Source: Streptomyces fumanus (GTDB lineage: Bacteria > Actinomycetota > Actinomycetes > Streptomycetales > Streptomycetaceae). Taken from it: a DNA stretch of 64,000 nucleotides. This document shows, in pieces, positions 57,631 to 64,000 of the stretch (position 1 is the stretch's first letter; every line of letters begins with the position of its first letter). The notes beneath the pieces are model-generated. The model did not search any database. It had not been told where the DNA came from and saw nothing but the letters and a program-made list of their open reading frames with translations. Position numbers and translations under genes: made by a program. Where the stretch lies: positions 186,001 to 250,000 of the forward strand of contig NZ_BNBI01000009.1 in the NCBI RefSeq assembly GCF_014655295.1. The letters are read 5' to 3'.

Positions 57631-58815
57631 TCACGCGGTCACCTCCCGGCAGGCCCGGTAGAAGTCCGTCCAGCCGTCGCGCTCGCGGACGACCGTCTCC
57701 AGGTACTCCTGCCAGATGACGCGGTCGGCCGCCGGGTCGCGGACCACCGCGCCGAGGATGCCCGCGGCCACGTCGCCGGGCCGCAGCACGCCGTCCCCGA
57801 AGTGCGCGGCCAGCGCCAGCCCGTTGGTGACGACGGAGATCGCCTCGGCCGTGGACAGCGTGCCGCTGGGCGACTTCAGCTTCGTCCGCCCGTCCACCGT
57901 CACCCCGTCGCGCAGCTCGCGGAAGACGGTCACGACACGGCGGATCTCGTCGATGCCGTCGGGCGCGGCCGGCAGGTCGAGGGAGCGGCCGATCTGGTCG
58001 ACGCGGCGCGAGACGATGTCGACCTCGGCCTCGGCGCTCTCCGGCAGCGGCAGCACCACGGTGTTGAAGCGGCGGCGCAGGGCGCTGGACAGGTCGTTGA
58101 CCCCGCGGTCGCGGTCGTTGGCCGTGGCGATCAGGTTGAACCCCCGGACCGCCTGCACCTCCTCGCCCAGCTCGGGTATCGGCAGCGTCTTCTCCGACAG
58201 GATCGTGATCAGCGTGTCCTGTACGTCGGCGGGGATGCGGGTCAGCTCCTCGACCCGGGCGGTCATCCCCTCGGCCATCGCCCGCATGACCGGGCTGGGC
58301 ACCAGCGCCTCCCGGCTGGGGCCGTGGGCGAGCAGCCGCGCGTAGTTCCAGCCGTAGCGGATCGCCTCCTCCGGTGTGCCGGCCGTCCCCTGCACCAGCA
58401 GGGTCGAGTCGCCGCTGACGGCCGCCGCGAGATGCTCGGACACCCAGGTCTTGGCGGTGCCGGGCACGCCCAGCAGGAGCAGGGCGCGGTCGGTGGCCAG
58501 CGTGGTGACGGCGACCTCGACGATGCGGCGCGGGCCCACGTACTTCGGGGTGATCACCGTGCCGTCCGGCAGGGTGCCGCCCAGCAGGTACGTCGCGACG
58601 GCCCACGGCGAGAGTTTCCAGCGGGCCGGGCGCGGACGGTCGTCCTGCGCGGCCAGCGCGGCCAGTTCGCCCGCGAAGGCGTCCTCGGCGTGCGGACGCA
58701 GGGCCTCCGCGCTCTCGGGCGCGCCCGCGGAAGTCTGGGGTTCCGGGCCCGTGTTCACAGGCGCGGACCCGTTCTGGCTCGGGTCGACGGACGTCGGTTC
58801 TGCGGACACAGGCAT
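57631..58815 (-). CDS. MoxR-type AAA+ ATPase (YehL-like)
   Basis: 394 residues from ATG 58815 behind GGAGGGG. After a Pro/Ser-rich lead, VGPRRIVEVAVTTLATDRALLLLGVPGTAKTWVSEHLAAAV (in parts) carries Walker A GVPGTAKT at about 116-123. Then come RYGWNYARLLAHGPSREALVPSPVMRAMAEG, a Walker B-like region with EELTRIPADVQDTLITILSEKTLPIPE, sensor 1 FNLIATANDRDRGVNDLSSALRRRFN and a C-terminal lid. MoxR ATPases remodel or insert cofactors with a VWA partner. It is first in its strand unit, 144 bp before DUF5682, and is divergent from the SWIM gene. Confidence 0.92.
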   Translation of the reverse strand: MPVSAEPTSVDPSQNGSAPVNTGPEPQTSAGAPESAEALRPHAEDAFAGELAALAAQDDRPRPARWKLSPWAVATYLLGGTLPDGTVITPKYVGPRRIVEVAVTTLATDRALLLLGVPGTAKTWVSEHLAAAVSGDSTLLVQGTAGTPEEAIRYGWNYARLLAHGPSREALVPSPVMRAMAEGMTARVEELTRIPADVQDTLITILSEKTLPIPELGEEVQAVRGFNLIATANDRDRGVNDLSSALRRRFNTVVLPLPESAEAEVDIVSRRVDQIGRSLDLPAAPDGIDEIRRVVTVFRELRDGVTVDGRTKLKSPSGTLSTAEAISVVTNGLALAAHFGDGVLRPGDVAAGILGAVVRDPAADRVIWQEYLETVVRERDGWTDFYRACREVTA

Positions 58816-58947
58816 GGCTGAGTCCCCCTCCAGCTCGGCCGGTTCGGATCTGGCATCAACCGTGCACCACACCACTGACAATCGCTCTGACCTGCACAAA
58901 TGTGCTCGCGGAGGCCGATTGTCAGTGGCAGGTCCTAGTTTCGAGAC

Positions 58948-60297
58948 ATGACTCAGCAGGGGGAGCGCTGGACCGCGGACCAGGTGCTGGCACTGGCGCC
59001 TGACGCCGCGTCACGCAAAGCGGGAAGCAAACTCGGCGCGGCCGGACCGTGGTCCGACGCGGGATGTGACGACGAGGGGAGGGTGTGGGGGCTGTGCAAG
59101 GGCAGCGGCAGCAAGCCGTACCAGACGGTCGTCGACCTCGCGGGCGCGGCGGGGCCCGCTTACAAGTGCAGTTGTCCGAGCCGGAAGTTCCCGTGCAAGC
59201 ACGCCCTCGGACTGCTGCTGCTCTGGGCCGGCGAGGACGGCGCCGTCGCGCCGGGGCAGGCACCGGACTGGGCGGAGCAGTGGCTGACGACGCGGCGGCA
59301 GCGGGCGGAGCGGCAGCGCCCGGCCGAGTCCGCCGGTGCCCCGGCCGGTGATCCGGAGGCGGCGCGGCGCAGGGCGGAGCGCCGGGCCGAGCGGATCACG
59401 GCGGGCACGACGGAGCTGGAGCAGCGGCTGGCGGACCTGCTGCGCGGCGGTCTGGCCGGCGCGGAGCAGGCCGGGTACGGGATGTGGGAGGAGACCGCGG
59501 CCCGCATGGTCGACGCGCAGGCGCCGGGGCTCGCCGCCCGGGTACGGGAGCTGGGCGCCGTCCCTTCGTCCGGGCCCGGCTGGCCGGTCCGCCTCCTCGA
59601 GGAGTGCGCCCTCCTCCACCTCCTGGACCGGGGCTGGCTGCGCCGGGAGCATCTGCCGGACGGCCTGGCGGCGACGGTCCGCTCCCGCATCGGCCTGACC
59701 GGGGCGCCGGACGGGCCCGCCCTGCGCGACCACTGGCTGGTCCTCGCCCAGTACGACACGGCGGACGCCCGCCTGACGACCCGGCGCGTCTGGATCCACG
59801 GCGCCGCGTCGCACCGCACCGCCCTGCTGCTCTCCTACGGTGCCGCCGGCCGCGCCCCGGAGCTGGCGCTGCCGGTCGGGCTGGCCCTGGAGTGCGAGGT
59901 CACCCCGTATCCGGGTGCCGGACAGCACCGGGCGTCGCTGGGCGAGCGGTTCGCCCCGCCCGCGCGGACGACGATCCGTCCTCCGGGGGTCACGACCTCC
60001 GAGGCGACGGCCCAGTACGGCGAGGCGCTCCGCGACGACCCCTGGCTGGACTCCGTGCCGGTGACCCTCGACCGGGTCATACCCGTCCCCGACGGCGACT
60101 CCTGGCAACTGGCCGACGCCGACGGGGACACCGCACTGCCGCTCACGCCCACCGCCCGCACCCGGCCTGGCCTGTGGCGCCTGGTCGCCCTCTCGGGCGG
60201 CGCTCCCGTCACGGTCTTCGGCGAGTGCGGCCACCGGGGCTTCACCCCCTTGACCGCCTGGCCGACCGCCCCCGGCCCCGCGGTACCGCTGTGCTGA
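58948..60297 (+). CDS. SWIM zinc-finger protein (YehQ-like)
   Basis: 449 residues. The SWIM motif C74-x-C76-x6-C83-x-H85 sits in YKCSCPSRKFPCKHALGLLLLW near the N-terminus, after WTADQVLALAPDAASRKAGSKL. A basic coiled region (about 125-160) is followed by a larger domain with TARMVDAQAPGLAARVREL, WIHGAASHRTALLLSYGA and GECGHRGFTPL. SWIM fingers bind DNA or proteins. It is divergent from the MoxR gene (132 bp apart) and followed 46 bp later by DUF5691. Confidence 0.9.
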   Translation: MTQQGERWTADQVLALAPDAASRKAGSKLGAAGPWSDAGCDDEGRVWGLCKGSGSKPYQTVVDLAGAAGPAYKCSCPSRKFPCKHALGLLLLWAGEDGAVAPGQAPDWAEQWLTTRRQRAERQRPAESAGAPAGDPEAARRRAERRAERITAGTTELEQRLADLLRGGLAGAEQAGYGMWEETAARMVDAQAPGLAARVRELGAVPSSGPGWPVRLLEECALLHLLDRGWLRREHLPDGLAATVRSRIGLTGAPDGPALRDHWLVLAQYDTADARLTTRRVWIHGAASHRTALLLSYGAAGRAPELALPVGLALECEVTPYPGAGQHRASLGERFAPPARTTIRPPGVTTSEATAQYGEALRDDPWLDSVPVTLDRVIPVPDGDSWQLADADGDTALPLTPTARTRPGLWRLVALSGGAPVTVFGECGHRGFTPLTAWPTAPGPAVPLC

Positions 60298-60343
60298 CGG
60301 CACCGACCCCGCCCCCTCCGCCCTCTTGAGAGGAAGGACCCGC

Positions 60344-62077
60344 ATGACCAGGCCCCCAGCGCCCGCGCCCGCGTCCACGTCCGCACCCGCACCCGCACCC
60401 GCACCCGCACCCGCACCCGCACCCGCACCCGTGAACGCCGACTGGGAGGAACTCGTCACCTCCGCCCTGCTCGGCACCGACCGGCGCACTCCCCCGGGCT
60501 GCGCGCCCGGCCCGGAGGCGCCGCTGGCGCTGCTGGACGCGGCCGCCCTGGCGACCGTACGGAGAAGGGCGGGGCTGCGTCCCGCCCCGGCGGCGGAGCG
60601 GCCCGCACCGGCGCCGGAGGACCGGCGTCCGCCCCTGCCGGCGGCGGCGGCCCGGCGGCTGGCGATGCTGCTCGCCGACCGGCCCGGCACCTCCGGCGGT
60701 GGCCGCAGAGGCACCGCGCCCGACCTGATGGAGCTGCTGCCCCAGTGGCTCGCGACGGCGAACGCCCGTGGGTTCGCCGCGCCGCCGGAGACCCTGCCCG
60801 CCCTGCTGGACGCGGCGCGGGGACGGACGGACCTGCGTCCGGCGGCCCTCGCCTTCGCCGGGCCGCGCGCCCTGTGGCTGGCCCGGCTGAACCCCGACTG
60901 GCGGTTCGCCCTGCGCGCGGCACCGGGCGGGGACGCCGCCCTGCCGCGCCCCGAGGAGACGGACAAGGTCCGGCGGTTGTGGCAGGAGGGCCTGTTCGCC
61001 GAGCGGGTCACGCTGCTGACCTCCCTGCGCGGTCACGATCCGGCCATGGCACGCGAGTTGCTGGCCTCGACGTGGGGGACGGAGCGGGCCGAGGACCGGC
61101 TGATGTTCCTCGACTCACTGCGCACCGGCCTGGGCGCCGGGGACGAGCCGTTCCTGGAGCAGGCGCTGGGCGATCGCAGCCGCAACGTCCGGGCCACGGC
61201 GGCGGAGTTGCTGTCGGCGCTGCCGGGCTCGGCGCTCGCCGCGCGGATGGCGGCGCGGGCCCTGACCTGCGTCTCCGTGGACCGGAGCCAGGTCACACCG
61301 ACCCTCGTGGTGGAGGCGCCGCACGAGTGCGACGCCGCGATGGAGCGCGACGGGGTGGTGCCGAAGCCGCCCGCGGGGCGCGGTGAACGGTCGTGGTGGT
61401 TCGGCCAGTTGGTGGAGGCGACGCCGCTGGGCACCTGGTCCGGGCGGCTCGGCGGACGTACGCCGGAGGAGATCGTCGCCCTCCCGGTGGCGGACGACTG
61501 GCAGGGCGAGTTGCACGGGGCCTGGTGCCGGGCGGCCGTGCGGCAGCGGGACGCCGTGTGGGCGCGGGCACTGCTCGGGCTGCCCACGGCACCGGAGGCC
61601 GGGGGGCCGGGGGCGGTGTCGCTGGCGGAGCGGGCGAAGCTGCTCGGCACGCTGGGCGCCGGCGAACGGGCCGAGTGGGTCGCCGGGTTCATCGCGACGC
61701 ACGGGCTGTCCGAGGCGTTCCAGCTTCTCGGGGTGTGCGCGGTGCCCTGGGCGGCGCCGCTCGGCGGGGCGGTGGTCGACGCGCTCAACATCGCGCGGGA
61801 CGCCGGGAACTATCCGTGGAGCTTCAGCGGCGTCATGGGGCTGGCCGAGCGCTGCCTCGACCCCTCGGAGGCGAGCCGGCTCGACGGGCTGCTGGCGATA
61901 CCGGACGAGCCGGAGGACGCCTCGCCGGGGGCGGGCGGGTACTGGGCTGAGGCGTTCCAGCGCCTGGTCACCACGTTGCGCTTGCGCGCGGCGATGACCG
62001 AGGAACTGAATGGCACGGTCGACTCCGCCGACTCCCCCGGCCCCGTCGACGCCACCGGCCGAGCGGAGCCCCGATAG
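60344..62077 (+). CDS. DUF5691-family protein
   Basis: 577 residues from ATG 60344 with GAGAGGAAGGA before it. The first 30 residues are a poly(Ala-Pro) tract. The family begins at NADWEELVTSALLGTDRRTPP, then LPQWLATANARGFAAPPETLPALLDAARGRTDLRPAAL, WQEGLFAERVTLLTSLRGHDPAMARELLASTW, and a run of HEAT-like helices (DRSRNVRATAAELLSALPGSALAARMAARAL). Function unknown; it may be a scaffold for the AAA/VWA/SWIM set with which it is encoded. It ends 36 bp from icmB, convergent. Confidence 0.85.
   Translation: MTRPPAPAPASTSAPAPAPAPAPAPAPAPVNADWEELVTSALLGTDRRTPPGCAPGPEAPLALLDAAALATVRRRAGLRPAPAAERPAPAPEDRRPPLPAAAARRLAMLLADRPGTSGGGRRGTAPDLMELLPQWLATANARGFAAPPETLPALLDAARGRTDLRPAALAFAGPRALWLARLNPDWRFALRAAPGGDAALPRPEETDKVRRLWQEGLFAERVTLLTSLRGHDPAMARELLASTWGTERAEDRLMFLDSLRTGLGAGDEPFLEQALGDRSRNVRATAAELLSALPGSALAARMAARALTCVSVDRSQVTPTLVVEAPHECDAAMERDGVVPKPPAGRGERSWWFGQLVEATPLGTWSGRLGGRTPEEIVALPVADDWQGELHGAWCRAAVRQRDAVWARALLGLPTAPEAGGPGAVSLAERAKLLGTLGAGERAEWVAGFIATHGLSEAFQLLGVCAVPWAAPLGGAVVDALNIARDAGNYPWSFSGVMGLAERCLDPSEASRLDGLLAIPDEPEDASPGAGGYWAEAFQRLVTTLRLRAAMTEELNGTVDSADSPGPVDATGRAEPR
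60382..60429. repeat. Eight CGCACC hexamers in the DUF5691 start
   Basis: Eight exact tandem copies encoding Ala-Pro pairs. Copy number changes would not shift the frame, so the tract is a possible site of length variation. Confidence 0.9.
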
Positions 62078-62113
62078 CCCTCCGGCACCCCCAGCCCCTG
62101 CTGCCGTCTCCCG

Positions 62114-62530
<417 letters not shown>

Positions 62531-63256
62531 CACTGCCTCCATGAAGCGACTACATCCATCCGTACCGACAAGACCTGCTGGTGCCGCCGGCATCTCTGAC
62601 ACCGCCAGTACCGCACACGCCACCCGACCCACGCCCACCGCACACGCCACGCGGACGGCCCGCGGACGGCACCGAGGTACCCCGCGACACCCGCCGCAGC
62701 CGCGCCAGACGCAGCAACCGCCACGCACGCCGCAACCACGACACCCGCCGCACTCGCCACGCACGCCGCAACCGCCGCGCCGCCGCACACTCGCCGCGCA
62801 CATCCGGGACGTACCGGTTCACGCAGCGTGCATGCCCCGCGCGGGCCCGGTGTACGCCCGTCGCACCGCCCCACGACCGGGGCGCCCGGCACCCACGCCC
62901 GGGGGAAGTGAACGAACGTTATCGCCAGCATCCCGCAACCGGCGGTTTCGCGGTGGATACAGAGGGGGAAATCACACGTGGGACACGTTCACCGCGCAAC
63001 GTTCCGCGGACTCGTGGGGACGAGCGCACGGAGAGCCACAGCATCGCGGCCGGTCAGCGGCGCGCTGGGCGTACGGGGAAGCGCGCGGCAGAGAACGAGC
63101 GAGCGGGAGCCGCCCCTACCACGGGCAGACGCTTCCTGCCGCGCGGCAGACGCTCCGCGAACCCCCTTCACCTCACCCAGCACCTGTGTCACGGCTCTCC
63201 ATGAGGGCACACGGGAGACAGAGGCGTCCCTCCGCGTGCTGACAGGAGGTCGACCG
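62531..63256. other. Gene-free region between icmB and the lipase
   Basis: About 725 bp. The left part (62600-62800) is low-complexity CGC/CAC-rich, with a 19-bp direct repeat (62719-62737 and 62755-62773). The right part (62905-63240) has moderate base composition and may carry the lipase promoter. No open frame here looks coding. Confidence 0.5.
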
Positions 63257-64000
63257 ATGAAGGTCACCAGGGCAGCGCAGCCCTTTCTCCCCCTCTGTCA
63301 GCGACTTGTGCCGGCCCTGCCGGTCCCGGCGCTGCCCGGCAGACTCACCGGGCTCTCCCTGACCCTGCTGAAGGCGACCGCCCTGGAGGTCGCGATCCTG
63401 GCCGGGCACCTGCTCCTGTACCCCTCGGGCATGACGCAGGAACGCCGGGCCGCCCTCCCCCTCCCGGCGTCCGGGCCGGCCGGTACCGGTCCGGGGCTGG
63501 CCCCGGAGGACACCGTCCAACTGCCGAGGCAGGCCGAGAGCCGCCCGCCGGTGGTCCTGCTGCACGGCTTCATCGACAACCGCTCGGTCTTCCTGCTGCT
63601 GCGCCGCAGCCTGGCCCAGCACGGCAGGCAGCAGGTCGTCTCGCTCAACTACTCGCCGCTGACCTGCGACATCCGCATCGCCGCGGAGCTGCTGGGCCGG
63701 CACATAGAGGAGATCTGCGAGCGCACGGGCGCGCGGCAGGTCGACATCGTCGGGCACAGCCTCGGCGGGCTGATCGGCCGCTATTACATACAGCGCCTGG
63801 GCGGTGACCACCGCGTCCGAATGCTCGTGACCCTCGGCACCCCGCACGCCGGCACCCGGGTGGTGCCGCTGGCCAACGCGCACCCGATCGTCCGCCAGAT
63901 GCGCCCCGGCTCCCCGGTGCTCGAGGAGCTGGCGCTGCCCTCGCCGGGCTGCCGTACCCGGTTCGTCAGCTTCTGGAGCGATCTGGACCGGATGATGGAC
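63257..64000 (+). CDS. Alpha/beta-hydrolase, secreted lipase type (partial, runs off right edge)
   Basis: The first 247 codons are present. ATG 63257 follows a perfect AGGAGGT (63244-63250). A hydrophobic segment (LTGLSLTLLKATALEVAILAGHLLLY, about 30-55) acts as signal or anchor. The hydrolase fold begins with VVLLHGFIDNRSVF (oxyanion loop), then QVVSLNYSPL, and the nucleophile elbow VGHSLGGLIGRYY with Ser168, then LVTLGTPHAGT and the start of the lid region. The Asp and His of the triad may lie beyond the edge. It resembles Streptomyces lipases/acyltransferases of the triacylglycerol lipase class. Confidence 0.85.
   Translation, partial: MKVTRAAQPFLPLCQRLVPALPVPALPGRLTGLSLTLLKATALEVAILAGHLLLYPSGMTQERRAALPLPASGPAGTGPGLAPEDTVQLPRQAESRPPVVLLHGFIDNRSVFLLLRRSLAQHGRQQVVSLNYSPLTCDIRIAAELLGRHIEEICERTGARQVDIVGHSLGGLIGRYYIQRLGGDHRVRMLVTLGTPHAGTRVVPLANAHPIVRQMRPGSPVLEELALPSPGCRTRFVSFWSDLDRMMD

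Noticed and set aside
62600..62800. CRISPR-like repeat in the icmB upstream region
   Set aside because: Only two 19-bp copies within low-complexity CGC/CAC sequence; no regular spacers and no cas genes.

Overview
The window is chromosomal DNA from a high-GC actinomycete, almost certainly a Streptomyces. The base composition and codon use, the frequent GTG/TTG starts, the ATGA/GTGA gene overlaps and the gene content all point there (sdhCDAB, SCO4848-type membrane protein, trpS, glyA, mdh, folD, purH/purN, sucCD, icmB). The order is that of the conserved core around SCO4866 to SCO4800 of S. coelicolor read backwards; that comparison is from memory, not from a search. No IS element, prophage, CRISPR array, tRNA or rRNA was seen.

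Layout. 1-2.8 kb: two paralogous ECF sigma factor/membrane-partner gene pairs. 3-8.6 kb: secreted cell-wall enzymes (amidase with FG-GAP repeats, GH20 hexosaminidase) and a degenerate UraD-like gene. 8.8-12.3 kb: the sdhCDAB operon. 12.3-19.9 kb: VOC protein, TetR regulator, MMPL exporter, a two-component system and a metallophosphoesterase. 20-26.4 kb: DacA-type carboxypeptidase, then two divergent operons (PAP2-UbiA-GtrA-YihY and dprE1-dprE2) that make up a decaprenyl-phosphoryl-arabinose pathway. 26.4-30 kb: 2H phosphoesterase, trpS, and glyA behind a ZTP (pfl) riboswitch. 30-35 kb: a YgiB/YgiC-like pair, a MocR regulator and three genes it may control. 35-44 kb: mdh, HTH-DUF2690 protein, folD/DUF3017, RDD protein, and an FHA protein overlapping a transmembrane Ser/Thr kinase whose outer domain looks like a lytic transglycosylase. 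44-53 kb: purH-purN, PerM-like protein, an HTH/sigma-like membrane protein and sucCD. 53.5-62 kb: a five-gene uncharacterised system (VWA, DUF5682, MoxR AAA+, SWIM zinc finger, DUF5691). 62-64 kb: icmB and the start of a lipase.

Three themes recur. Three TCA enzymes are here (succinate dehydrogenase, malate dehydrogenase, succinyl-CoA synthetase). One-carbon and purine metabolism is represented by glyA and folD, which make folate one-carbon units, and purN and purH, which consume them; glyA carries the riboswitch that senses ZTP/ZMP, the signal of 10-formyl-THF shortage. The rest is largely cell envelope. The most interesting parts are the MoxR/VWA/SWIM system, the kinase-transglycosylase fusion, the DPA locus and the ZTP riboswitch.
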